A stretch of DNA of 64,000 nt from Thalassococcus profundi (GTDB lineage: Bacteria; Pseudomonadota; Alphaproteobacteria; Rhodobacterales; Rhodobacteraceae): NCBI RefSeq assembly GCF_003344785.1, contig NZ_QPMK01000001.1, positions 342,651 through 406,650 of the forward strand. Reading direction: 5' to 3'. Positions 8,756-16,624 of the stretch are shown in pieces (the stretch's first letter is position 1; each line of letters begins with the position of its first letter). A model generated the notes under the pieces. It saw nothing but the letters and a program-made list of their open reading frames with translations, made no database searches and had not been told where the DNA came from. Position numbers and translations under genes: made by a program.

Positions 8756-10096
8756 TCAGGCTTCGAGCATCCGGCGCAGCATTTCGATGTCCTCGGCGAT
8801 CTGGCCGTCCTGCACCTGAAGTTCCTCGATGCGCTTCACGCCGTGCATCACCGTGGTGTGGTCGCGCCCGCCGAAGCGGCGCCCGATCTCGGGCAGCGAG
8901 CGGCTGGTCAGCTGCTTGCAGAGGTACATCGCGACCTGCCGGGGCCGCGCGAAATTCCGGACGCGCTTCGGACCGATCAGGTCCGACAGCCGGATGTTGT
9001 AGTGATCCGCCACCTTGCGCTGAATCTCCTCGATGCTGACCTTGCGCTCGGAGGCGCGCAGCACGTCGGATAGACAATCCTGCGTCAACTCCATGGTGAT
9101 CGGCTTTCCGATCAGGGAGGCGAAGGCAAAAAGCCGGGTCAGCGCGCCTTCGAGCACGCGGACGTTGGTCGAGATGCGGTGCGCGAGGAATTCCAGGATG
9201 CCATGGTCGATCTCGAGACCCGGGTAATGCACCGAATGCAGTTCGAGCTTGGCCTGCAGGATGCCGAGTCGCAGCTCGTAGTCGGTCGGATGCAGGTCGA
9301 CGACAAGGCCGGACTGAAGGCGCGACCGGATGCGGTTCTCGAGATCCTTGATCTCGTCGGGTGCGCGGTCCGCGGAAATGATGATCTGCTTGTTCTGGTC
9401 CACCAGCGCGTTGAAGGTGTGAAAGAACTCTTCCTGCGTGCTGTCCTTGCCAGCGATGAACTGCACGTCATCGACCATCAGCACGTCGACCGAGCGGAAC
9501 ATCTCTTTGAAGTCCATCATCTTGCGCTCGCGCAGAGCCTGCACGAAGCGGTACATGAATTGCTCGGCCGAGAGGTAGAGCACGTTCATCTCGGGATTGC
9601 GCTGGCGCAGCTCCCAGGAAATCGCGTGCATGAGGTGGGTCTTGCCGAGGCCGACGCCGCCATGCAGGAACAGCGGGTTGAAGATCACCGGCCCGCCTTC
9701 GGACACGCGGCGCGCCGCGGCGTGGGCCAGTTCGTTTGGTTTGCCGACGACGAAGTTATCAAAGGTGAACCGGCTGTCCAGCGGCGCGCTCGACAGCAGA
9801 TCGGTGTTGGACGCCGCCGGTTGCGCCTTGGGCGCGGCGGGCGCCTTGGCAGGGGTTTCGTCGACCTTGAACTGAATGCGGCGGACGTTGGAATTGACCG
9901 AGGACACCTGGGACAGCAGCAACTCCCCAAAGTTCTGCGACACATAGGTGCCCATGAAGTGGCTGGGAACGTTGAACACGGCGACGCCGTCGTCCGATCC
10001 CTTGTACTTCAAGGGTTTGATCCAAGTCGTATAGTTGTTGCGACCCACTGTCTTGCACAATCCATCCTGCAACGCGCCCCATTGTTCCTGTGTCAT
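8756..10096 (-). CDS. dnaA: Chromosomal replication initiator DnaA
   Basis: DnaA binds DnaA boxes and melts the origin in its ATP form. With the chosen start the protein is 446 residues: domain I (MTQEQWGAL onward, with NNYTTWI), an Ala/Pro-rich linker near residues 80-100, an AAA+ domain with Walker A GGVGLGKTHLM near residue 146 and Walker B VLMVDDVQF, then a C-terminal helix-turn-helix with the signature GGRDHTTVMHG. The ATG at 10096 has a CAGGGA ribosome site; in-frame ATGs at 10111 and 10117 are possible, while the open frame further upstream lacks family similarity. Confidence 0.95.
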   Translation of the reverse strand: MTQEQWGALQDGLCKTVGRNNYTTWIKPLKYKGSDDGVAVFNVPSHFMGTYVSQNFGELLLSQVSSVNSNVRRIQFKVDETPAKAPAAPKAQPAASNTDLLSSAPLDSRFTFDNFVVGKPNELAHAAARRVSEGGPVIFNPLFLHGGVGLGKTHLMHAISWELRQRNPEMNVLYLSAEQFMYRFVQALRERKMMDFKEMFRSVDVLMVDDVQFIAGKDSTQEEFFHTFNALVDQNKQIIISADRAPDEIKDLENRIRSRLQSGLVVDLHPTDYELRLGILQAKLELHSVHYPGLEIDHGILEFLAHRISTNVRVLEGALTRLFAFASLIGKPITMELTQDCLSDVLRASERKVSIEEIQRKVADHYNIRLSDLIGPKRVRNFARPRQVAMYLCKQLTSRSLPEIGRRFGGRDHTTVMHGVKRIEELQVQDGQIAEDIEMLRRMLEA

Positions 10097-10572
10097 CGGT
10101 CCCTGATCCATTCCCATAATTAGCAGCCTGTCATCGGTGCGCACCTGCCGAAACGCACCGTGGGAATCATCGACGCCAAGACACAAATGTACCGTTCTCG
10201 GCCCGGCAAAGCCGGACGAGTGCGGAACCCTTGCGGTATTCCGGCGGCTTGCGCACACAGACGTTATGCCCGGCTACCCAAGTCCGGTCATGATACTGTT
10301 ACGCAACCGCGCATATATACGGACTGGCCAAAGGCAGAGCCTTTGTTTCCTGCTCGGGTTGACCCCGTATCAGAGAGTCGGAATTCGGCACGGTCCCAAG
10401 ATGTGTGCCGTCTTCCAGCCTGTCCCCCCAGCGAGTGACTCGCAGGCTAAAGTTACCAGCCCCGCGCGAACGGCATCAACTACTCTTAAAGCTTGACTCG
10501 CATTCTGTGGAAAAGAATCTGTTTCCGCTACGGAAGTGCCACAAAATCCACATTGAGGATTCGAGCGCACAA
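10097..10572. other. dnaA-rpsT intergenic region, possible origin or dnaA promoter
   Basis: This is 476 bp with no convincing gene. On the minus strand, TTTTCCACA (10506-10514) fits the loose DnaA-box pattern TTWTNCACA. On the plus strand AAATCCACA (10544-10552) differs from TTATCCACA at two positions. The stretch around 10485-10525 is AT-richer than its surroundings. Two weak boxes are few for a full oriC; autoregulation of dnaA is an equal explanation. Confidence 0.3.
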
Positions 10573-10603
10573 AAAAAGGCACCACACATTGTGGTGCCTT
10601 TTT
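10573..10603 (-). terminator. Rho-independent terminator of rpsT
   Basis: Perfect 14-bp arms (10573-10586 and 10590-10603) enclose the loop CAT. In the minus direction the GGCACCACA core stem is followed by a run of T residues. It lies 27 bp past the rpsT stop codon. Because the AT ends are symmetric it could act in both directions, and it isolates rpsT from the dnaA promoter. Confidence 0.9.
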
Positions 10604-10629
10604 AGATTTATACCATATATTACGAAGAC

Positions 10630-10893
10630 TTAACCCAGAGCCTTGACCCGCGAGGCCAGGCGGGAAATCTTCCGCGATGCGGTGTTCTTGTGGAAAACAC
10701 CCTTGGAGACACCGCGCATCAGCTCGGGCTGAGCCGCGCGCAGGGCCGTCGTGGCGGCGTCCTTGTCGCCCGAGGCGATCGCCTCTTCGACCTTGCGCAG
10801 GAAGGTGCGGATTCGCGACCGACGCGCCTTGTTGATGGTGAAACGCGTCTCGTTCTGACGGGCGCGTTTCTTGGACTGCGGCGTGTTTGCCAT
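10630..10893 (-). CDS. rpsT: 30S ribosomal protein S20
   Basis: S20 is a small basic helical protein that binds 16S rRNA early in 30S assembly. The 87 residues start [13 protein letters not shown] and contain the typical Lys/Arg-rich helices with a conserved [13 protein letters not shown]-terminal segment. The open frame extends 17 codons upstream, but the ATG at 10893 gives the standard N-terminus. It stands alone between the enoyl-CoA hydratase and dnaA and ends at a strong terminator; the rpsT-dnaA neighbourhood is common in Rhodobacterales. Confidence 0.96.
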   Translation of the reverse strand: MANTPQSKKRARQNETRFTINKARRSRIRTFLRKVEEAIASGDKDAATTALRAAQPELMRGVSKGVFHKNTASRKISRLASRVKALG

Positions 10894-11057
10894 GTGATCT
10901 ATCCCGGTTCTTCGGTTCCAAATTGTGCGCAGCGTAACGTCCACACGACCGGAGCCAAACGGCCGGATCGATTCTTGCCAGAGCGGGCATCACGCGCATG
11001 TAGGGAGTCCTCTTAGGCAAACTGACGTGCGGATGCAAACCCAAAACGCCGGATGCG

Positions 11058-11834
11058 CTACTTGTCGCGGAATTGCGCCGTCCGCTTTTCCAGAAAGGCC
11101 TCCATGCCTTCGTTCTGGTCCTCGGTGGCGAACATGGCGTGGAACATCCGTCGTTCGAACAGGATGCCTTCGCTCATCGTCGTCTCGAAGGCGCGATTGA
11201 CCGATTCCTTGACCGCCATCGCGGTCATGCGGGATTTCTCGGCGATCTTGTTGGCCGCCGCCTCGGCCTCGGCCATGAGCTGTTTCGCCGGTACGACGCG
11301 GCTTACCAGCCCGGAGCGCTCGGCCTCTTCGGCATCCATGAAGCGCCCGGTCAGGTGCATGTCCATCGCCTTGGACTTGCCGACGAACCGCGTCAGCCGC
11401 TGCGTGCCACCGATGCCGGCCACGACGCCGAGGTTGATCTCGGGCTGGCCGAACTTGGCATTGTCGGCGGCGATGATGAAATCGCACATCATCGCCAGTT
11501 CGCATCCCCCGCCCAGCGCGTAGCCCGCGACCGCGGCGATGATCGGCTTGCGCACACGGGTCACCGCGTCATGCTCCTTGCCGAAGTAATCCGACAGGAA
11601 CATGTCGACAAAGCTCTTGTCCGACATTTCCTTGATGTCGGCGCCCGCGGCAAAGGCCTTGGCCGAACCGGTCAGGATGATGCAGCGCACCTTTTCGTTC
11701 CCGTCCGCATCGCGCAGCGCATCGCTCAGCTCTCTCATCAACTGGGAGTTCAGGGCGTTCAGGGCGTCGGGGCGGTTGAGTTTGATGGTGGCGACGTGGT
11801 CTTCTACTTCGACGATGATCGTCTCATAGGCCAT
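11058..11834 (-). CDS. Enoyl-CoA hydratase/isomerase family protein
   Basis: This 258-residue crotonase-fold protein probably hydrates 2-enoyl-CoA thioesters to 3-hydroxyacyl-CoA in beta-oxidation. The oxyanion-hole segments [11 protein letters not shown] and [16 protein letters not shown] are present, and both catalytic glutamates appear (in GGCELA and GQPEINLG). The overall pattern resembles mitochondrial-type short-chain enoyl-CoA hydratase, so a hydratase is more likely than an isomerase, though chain-length preference cannot be read. It lies 64 bp downstream of mutM on the same strand, so co-transcription is possible. Confidence 0.9.
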   Translation of the reverse strand: MAYETIIVEVEDHVATIKLNRPDALNALNSQLMRELSDALRDADGNEKVRCIILTGSAKAFAAGADIKEMSDKSFVDMFLSDYFGKEHDAVTRVRKPIIAAVAGYALGGGCELAMMCDFIIAADNAKFGQPEINLGVVAGIGGTQRLTRFVGKSKAMDMHLTGRFMDAEEAERSGLVSRVVPAKQLMAEAEAAANKIAEKSRMTAMAVKESVNRAFETTMSEGILFERRMFHAMFATEDQNEGMEAFLEKRTAQFRDK

Positions 11835-11898
11835 GTAACATGCCTTCGGTTGTTTCGCTCAGAGCCTGAGCCTTACCATTTGCGGCGCTTGGTTCAAG

Positions 11899-12750
11899 TT
11901 ATCTTTGACATAGTCGGCAGTAGAAGGATGACCGTCCTGATTGCACGATCCGGCGCACTTTCCCGCTGCAGCCGGGGGTGCGGCAGGGCGCGCCTTCGCG
12001 GCCGTAGACGTCGAAGGCATGCTGGAAATATCCAAGCTCTCCATCGGCTTGGCGGAAGTCGCGCAGGGACGATCCGCCCGCCTCGATGGCGTCTCGGAGC
12101 ACCTGGCGGATAATCGGCACCAGCGACGCGATGCGCACGGCAGAGATACGGTCCGCCTTGCGTGCGGGATGAATTCCTGCCCGGAAAAGCGACTCGCAGA
12201 CGTAGATATTGCCCAATCCAGCGACGATCCTTTGGTCGAGCAGCGCCGACTTGATCGGCATGGCCCGCCCGCGCAACGCGGAGACGAGGTGCTGTTCATG
12301 GAAATCGTTGCCCAGCGGTTCCGGCCCGATGGCCGCCAGCAGCGGGTGCGCCTCGGCCTCGTCGGTCGGCAACAGGTCCATCGCCCCGAACCGGCGCGGA
12401 TCGTTGAAGGTGACCCGCGCGCCCGAGGCCATGTGCAGCACGACATGGTCGTGTTTCTCGGGCGCGGGGTGATCGTGCACGAACCGCCCCAGCGGATCGC
12501 CCGAGATCAGCATCCGGCCCGACATGCCGAGGTGGATCAGAAGGGTCTCTCCGCTGCCCAGGTCGCAGAGGATGTATTTCGACCGTCGTCGCAGCCGTTC
12601 GACGCGTTGTCCTGACAGCCGCGCCGCCATGTCCGGAGGAAACGGCCAGCGCAGATCGGGGCGGTTGACGTCGGCGCGGGCGATCACCTGCCCCTCCATC
12701 ACCGGGGCAAGCCCGCGACGGACTGTCTCGACTTCGGGCAATTCGGGCAT
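11899..12750 (-). CDS. mutM: Formamidopyrimidine-DNA glycosylase
   Basis: MutM (Fpg) excises 8-oxoguanine and formamidopyrimidines and cuts the abasic site. The 283 residues begin [13 protein letters not shown], giving catalytic Pro2 and Glu3. A KYIL lysine near residue 58, the helix-two-turn-helix region, and a C-terminal zinc finger with Cys256, Cys261, Cys278 and Cys281 follow. Everything needed for activity is visible. It is divergent from ubiE with an 85-bp shared promoter region. Confidence 0.95.
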   Translation of the reverse strand: MPELPEVETVRRGLAPVMEGQVIARADVNRPDLRWPFPPDMAARLSGQRVERLRRRSKYILCDLGSGETLLIHLGMSGRMLISGDPLGRFVHDHPAPEKHDHVVLHMASGARVTFNDPRRFGAMDLLPTDEAEAHPLLAAIGPEPLGNDFHEQHLVSALRGRAMPIKSALLDQRIVAGLGNIYVCESLFRAGIHPARKADRISAVRIASLVPIIRQVLRDAIEAGGSSLRDFRQADGELGYFQHAFDVYGREGAPCRTPGCSGKVRRIVQSGRSSFYCRLCQR

Positions 12751-12835
12751 CGGGCGCTATCCTCTTGCGCGGGCGCATTGTATCGGCGGGGCGGGACCCT
12801 ATAAGAAGGATCAAGCGCAAGGAACGGCAAGACCC

Positions 12836-13588
12836 ATGACGGAAGACAACGAAAAAACAACGCATTTCGGCTTTCAGGACGTCCCGGAAAGCGAAAAGGC
12901 AGGTCGCGTGCGCGGGGTCTTCGGGTCGGTCGCGTCGAAATACGACGTGATGAACGACGCCATGAGCCTCGGGATCCACCGCATCTGGAAAGACGCGATG
13001 ATGGACTGGCTGGCGCCGCGGCCCGGGCAACGGCTGCTCGATGTGGCGGGCGGCACCGGCGATATCGCCTTCCGGTTCCTCAAGCGCGCCGGACAGGGCC
13101 ACGCCACGGTGCTGGATTTGACCGAGCCCATGCTGATCGAAGGCCGCAAACGTGCCGAGGCCGAAGCGATGGCGGACAGCCTCGACTGGGTGGTGGGTGA
13201 CGCCATGGCGCTGCCGTTCCCCGACAACAGCTTTGACGTCTATACGATCAGCTTCGGCATCCGGAACGTGACGCGCCCGCAAGAGGCGCTGAACGAGGCC
13301 TATCGCGTTCTGCGCCCCGGCGGGCGGCTGATGGTGCTGGAGTTCAGCCAGATCCCCAACCCCGCGATGCAATGGGCCTATGACCAGTATTCCTTCAAGG
13401 TCATTCCGACCATGGGGCAGATGATCGCCAACGACCGCGACAGCTATCAGTATCTGGTGGAATCGATTCGCAGGTTCCCCGATCAGGAGACGTTCCTGGG
13501 CATGGTGCGCGCCGCCGGATTCGGCAACGCCAAGTACCGCAACCTGAGCATGGGGATTGCCTGCCTGCATTCCGGTTGGAAGCTCTGA
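12836..13588 (+). CDS. ubiE: Ubiquinone/menaquinone methyltransferase UbiE
   Basis: UbiE is a SAM-dependent C-methyltransferase of ubiquinone synthesis, acting on the demethoxyubiquinol ring. The 250-residue protein has the N-terminal [14 protein letters not shown] motif, the SAM-binding motif [12 protein letters not shown] (residues 68-79), and the C-terminal GGIA-like end ([13 protein letters not shown]). The open frame is longer upstream, but the ATG at 12836 follows an AAGGAA site and gives the family's usual N-terminus. ubiB starts 1 bp after its stop. Confidence 0.95.
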   Translation: MTEDNEKTTHFGFQDVPESEKAGRVRGVFGSVASKYDVMNDAMSLGIHRIWKDAMMDWLAPRPGQRLLDVAGGTGDIAFRFLKRAGQGHATVLDLTEPMLIEGRKRAEAEAMADSLDWVVGDAMALPFPDNSFDVYTISFGIRNVTRPQEALNEAYRVLRPGGRLMVLEFSQIPNPAMQWAYDQYSFKVIPTMGQMIANDRDSYQYLVESIRRFPDQETFLGMVRAAGFGNAKYRNLSMGIACLHSGWKL

Positions 13589-13589
13589 C

Positions 13590-15122
13590 ATGCGCGGACC
13601 GCACAACATCTGGCGGCTGGTGCGCACCGGGGCGACGCTGGAGCGGACCGGCGCCATGGCCGCGGTGCTTGACGCCTTCGACGCGCCGGCGCCCTTGCGC
13701 GTGGCGGCGCGGGTGCTGGGCTGGCCGTTCAAGTGGCTGGGCTACGAGGGCGATCCGAACGTGCCGCCGGCGACGCGGGCGCTGACGGCGCTGGGCCCGG
13801 CCTACATCAAGTTCGGTCAGGTCCTGTCCACCCGTCCCGACGTGGTGGGCGAGGAGATGGCCGCGCAGCTGCGCATCCTGCAGGACAAGCTGCCGCCGTT
13901 CTCGATCGAGCTGGCGAAAGAAACGGTGGAGCGCGAGTTGGACGTGCCCGCCGACGATCTCTTCAGCGAGTTCAGCGAACCGGTGGCTGCCGCCTCGATC
14001 GCGCAGGTGCACAAGGCCCGGCTGCGCGACACCGGCGAGGTCGTCGCGGTCAAGGTGCTGCGCCCCGGGGTCGAAAAAGCCTTCCGCAAGGATATCGACG
14101 CCTTCTATCTCGCTGCACGCATGGCGGAATTGCTGTCGCCGTCGTCCCGCCGCCTGCGGCCGATGGATGTCATCACCCATTTCGAAGGGGTGGTGTCGGG
14201 TGAACTGGACCTGCGGCTCGAATCCGCCTCCGCATCGGAATTCGCCGCCAACACAAAGGACGATGCCGGGTTCCAGCTGCCCGAGGTCAAGTGGATGCAT
14301 TCCGGCCGCCGTGTCATGACACTGGGCTGGGCCGAGGGTACGGCGCTGGGCGACAACGCGGCGCTGGATGCGGCGGGCCATGACCGCGTCGCGCTGAGCG
14401 AACGGGTGCTGCAGCTGTTCCTGAACCATGCGCTGCGCGATGGGTTCTTTCACGCCGATATGCATCAGGGCAACCTCAAGGTTGCGCCCAACGGCGATAT
14501 CATCGCTTTCGATTTCGGCATCATGGGGCACATCGACGAATACACCCGGCGGGTCTATGCCGAGATCCTATTCGGCTTCATCCGCCGTGACTACAAGCGC
14601 GTGGCGGAGGTGCATTTCGAAGCGGGCTACGTGCCCTCGGACCGCGATGTGGACGAGTTCGCCCGTGCTTTACGCGCCGTCGGCGAGCCGATTTTCGGCA
14701 TGGATGCCACGCGCATCTCGATGGGGCGCCTGCTGGCCTATCTCTTTGAAGTCACCGAACGCTTCGGCATGGAAACGCGGACCGAGCTGATCCTGCTGCA
14801 ACGCACGATGGTCGTCGTTGAAGGCGTGGCGCGGTCGCTGAACCCGCGCATGAACATCTGGAAAGTCGCGCAGCCGGTGGTCGAGGACTACATCAAGAAG
14901 AGCATCGGCCCCCGCGCCGTGCTCCGCGATCTGAGCAAGACCGCGCTGGTGGTGTCCCGCTTCGGTCCGCGTCTGCCGCAACTGGTGGAGGCGGCGCTGA
15001 TCCGGCAGGCAGAGCCGCCACCAAGCGACAGCCGCAACCCTTGGATCGGTCGCCTGTCATGGATGGCCGGAGGTCTGGCCATCGGTGTGCTGGCCGGATT
15101 GTTGCCGTTTCTTCTGAACTGA
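13590..15122 (+). CDS. ubiB: Ubiquinone biosynthesis regulatory kinase-like protein UbiB
   Basis: UbiB is an atypical kinase-like (ABC1/ADCK) membrane protein with ATPase activity needed for ubiquinone synthesis. The 510 residues contain the signature KFGQ motif (74-77) in a KFGQVLSTRPD context, the Ala-rich nucleotide loop AAASIAQVH, a catalytic-loop-like FHADMHQGN and an FDFGIMG metal-binding segment. The C-terminus has a Gly/Ala/Leu-rich hydrophobic segment for membrane anchoring. The start directly follows ubiE, a conserved pairing. Confidence 0.93.
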   Translation: MRGPHNIWRLVRTGATLERTGAMAAVLDAFDAPAPLRVAARVLGWPFKWLGYEGDPNVPPATRALTALGPAYIKFGQVLSTRPDVVGEEMAAQLRILQDKLPPFSIELAKETVERELDVPADDLFSEFSEPVAAASIAQVHKARLRDTGEVVAVKVLRPGVEKAFRKDIDAFYLAARMAELLSPSSRRLRPMDVITHFEGVVSGELDLRLESASASEFAANTKDDAGFQLPEVKWMHSGRRVMTLGWAEGTALGDNAALDAAGHDRVALSERVLQLFLNHALRDGFFHADMHQGNLKVAPNGDIIAFDFGIMGHIDEYTRRVYAEILFGFIRRDYKRVAEVHFEAGYVPSDRDVDEFARALRAVGEPIFGMDATRISMGRLLAYLFEVTERFGMETRTELILLQRTMVVVEGVARSLNPRMNIWKVAQPVVEDYIKKSIGPRAVLRDLSKTALVVSRFGPRLPQLVEAALIRQAEPPPSDSRNPWIGRLSWMAGGLAIGVLAGLLPFLLN

Positions 15123-15330
15123 TTTCAGGCCATTTGGCGGTCACGCAGACTGCCGGTTTCGGGCTGTTCTGTTCAGTCGGTGTCCGAGGCCGTTCCGGCA
15201 ATGCGGGCCACCGCGGCATCGGGCCTGCGCTCTTTCATCCTTGCATCCTCCCGGGGTTGCCGACCGGGACAAATGCTCAAAGCTCGGTCAAACGCCACCC
15301 CGTTCCACGCGGGGCCCCTAAAATGAAAAA
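15123..15330. other. Intergenic, nothing clear
   Basis: Between the convergent ubiB and the small exported-protein gene there is no convincing gene. At 15233-15270 a CTTTCATCCTTGC...CCCGGGG stretch weakly resembles the head of the palindromic element family, but it is too degenerate to count as a copy. Confidence 0.4.
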
Positions 15331-15350
15331 CGGCGACCCGAAGGCCGCCG
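15331..15350 (-). terminator. Rho-independent terminator
   Basis: In the minus direction an 8-bp stem (one G-U pair) carries a TTCG tetraloop and is followed directly by TTTTT. It lies 29 bp downstream of the 67-residue protein gene that ends at 15380. Confidence 0.85.
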
Positions 15351-15379
15351 CTTTCCTATTTCTTGCCGTCAGGCGGAAA

Positions 15380-15583
15380 TCAATCGGTGCCCGAGGACGA
15401 ATCGCCCTCAGAAGCTGCCGCGATACCGACCACGAGCGCTGCGCCACCGATGATGACAAGCGGCGGGATCGTTGCGCCCTGGGTGGACACGAACGGATCG
15501 TTGCTTGCCTTTTCGGCTGCGACAGGAAGGGCTGCCGACGCTGCGACTGCTGCTGCTGCAACAATGATCGAAAGCTTTTTCAT
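15380..15583 (-). CDS. Small exported or membrane protein, unknown function
   Basis: This encodes 67 residues: MKKLS followed by an Ala-rich signal peptide ending AAA/E near residue 22, a short polar stretch (residues 23-36), a hydrophobic segment (about 38-55, PPLVIIGGAALVVGIAAA), and an acidic Ser-rich tail. The start is fixed by GGAG six bases before the ATG, and a good terminator follows, so it is a stand-alone unit that is probably expressed. No family could be named; it could be a small envelope protein or an inner-membrane peptide. Confidence 0.7.
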   Translation of the reverse strand: MKKLSIIVAAAAVAASAALPVAAEKASNDPFVSTQGATIPPLVIIGGAALVVGIAAASEGDSSSGTD

Positions 15584-15949
15584 AATATTCTCCAGACTGT
15601 ACAGGCTCGGGCACAAATGTGCCTCTGCAACGGCATCATATAGAAGCCGGCACTGGCCATCAAACGGCAATTTCGGCAAAGCCCGGGACGTCGGCATATC
15701 CTGTTTGCAGGCGCGGCATAATGGCAACAAATTCGCGTTTCGCCTATCTTTTCAGCCTGGGGCGCCAGTCGCAGGCATGCTTTCGTGAGGCCTTATATTG
15801 TTGTTTTAATTAAATAACTTCAAGTACCTGTCATTTTTGACAGGCCGCGAAACGACCAGCGCCCCATTTTCGCGCAATATCCGCGCAAAGGCCGATCACA
15901 CTGGCCGGCCCGACTGATGTCGATCCGGTTGCGTCCCCATCGACAGCAA
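15584..15949. other. Intergenic region upstream of the small exported protein and downstream of flgD
   Basis: This 366-bp gap holds no convincing gene. It includes an AT-rich stretch (about 15790-15825), a CCTGTCA-TTTT-TGACAGG inverted repeat (15827-15844) that could be an operator, and a 7-bp-arm hairpin (TGTCGAT/ATCGACA, 15918-15945) just past the flgD stop that could terminate the fliK-flgD transcript, although it lacks a T-run. The promoter of the 67-residue protein must lie at its left end. Confidence 0.5.
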
Positions 15950-16615
15950 TCAATCCGGGGCACGCAGGCCTGTCACCAGGGTCGAAACGATTTCGCTGCC
16001 ATCCGAAAGACGCAAGAGAATCGAACCGTCATCGATGCGCGCTTCAGAGATGCGGCTATAGGCGGGTGCCAGTTTCGTATCGATCAGCGTGCCGTTCCGG
16101 TAGCTTTCCAACTCGAACCGGTAGGCGCCGGTCGGCAGGGGCGACCCGTTTGCATCGACACCGGCCCAGGACACCGCGTCGGCGTCGGGCGTTAGCGTGT
16201 CCTTGCGGACCACGGCACCGGAGGCGTCCCTGACCACCAGCACGCCGGCATCGGAGGTCGGGGCGAATTCAGGCCGCAGTTCCACGGGCGTTCCGTCGAA
16301 AGCCACCGGGGCACGCACCAGCGCGTCCATCCCGATCCATCCCGCCAGCTGCTGCACGGAGCCGCCGCCGATCTGTTCGGTCAGAGCCCGCAGCAGGTCA
16401 TTTGTCGTGACCTGCTGCTCGACCGAAGAAAAGGTCGCCAGTTGGACCGCGTAATCGGCGGAGTCCACAGGGTTCAACGGATCCTGATTCTGCATCTGTA
16501 CTGTCAGCATCCGCAAGAAGGTTTCGAAGTCGGAACTGAGCGGATCGGCTTGCTTGCCGGCGGCGACGGTTGTCTCGGCGCCAAAGGCGGGCGGGGGGGC
16601 TTGGGTGATGTCCAT
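15950..16615 (-). CDS. flgD: Flagellar hook capping protein FlgD
   Basis: FlgD caps the growing hook so that FlgE can polymerise. The 221-residue protein has the diagnostic N-terminal segment (DFETFLRMLTVQMQNQDPLNP, residues 29-49) followed by YAVQLATFSSVEQ. A central FlgD Ig-like domain and a Tudor-like C-terminus fit the later part (SGAVVRKDTLTPDA, then GAYRFELESY). It starts 9 bp after fliK stops, so the two hook-assembly genes form one operon. Confidence 0.93.
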   Translation of the reverse strand: MDITQAPPPAFGAETTVAAGKQADPLSSDFETFLRMLTVQMQNQDPLNPVDSADYAVQLATFSSVEQQVTTNDLLRALTEQIGGGSVQQLAGWIGMDALVRAPVAFDGTPVELRPEFAPTSDAGVLVVRDASGAVVRKDTLTPDADAVSWAGVDANGSPLPTGAYRFELESYRNGTLIDTKLAPAYSRISEARIDDGSILLRLSDGSEIVSTLVTGLRAPD

Positions 16616-16624
16616 CGGCGTCCT

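Noticed and set aside
10945-11057. Possible tRNA or small RNA between rpsT and the enoyl-CoA hydratase gene
   Set aside because: No cloverleaf, CCA end or promoter-terminator pair could be traced; only the rpsT promoter region is expected here.
12296-13732. A 478-codon minus-strand frame across ubiE and ubiB
   Set aside because: It is antisense to two clearly recognised genes and overlaps mutM in another frame.
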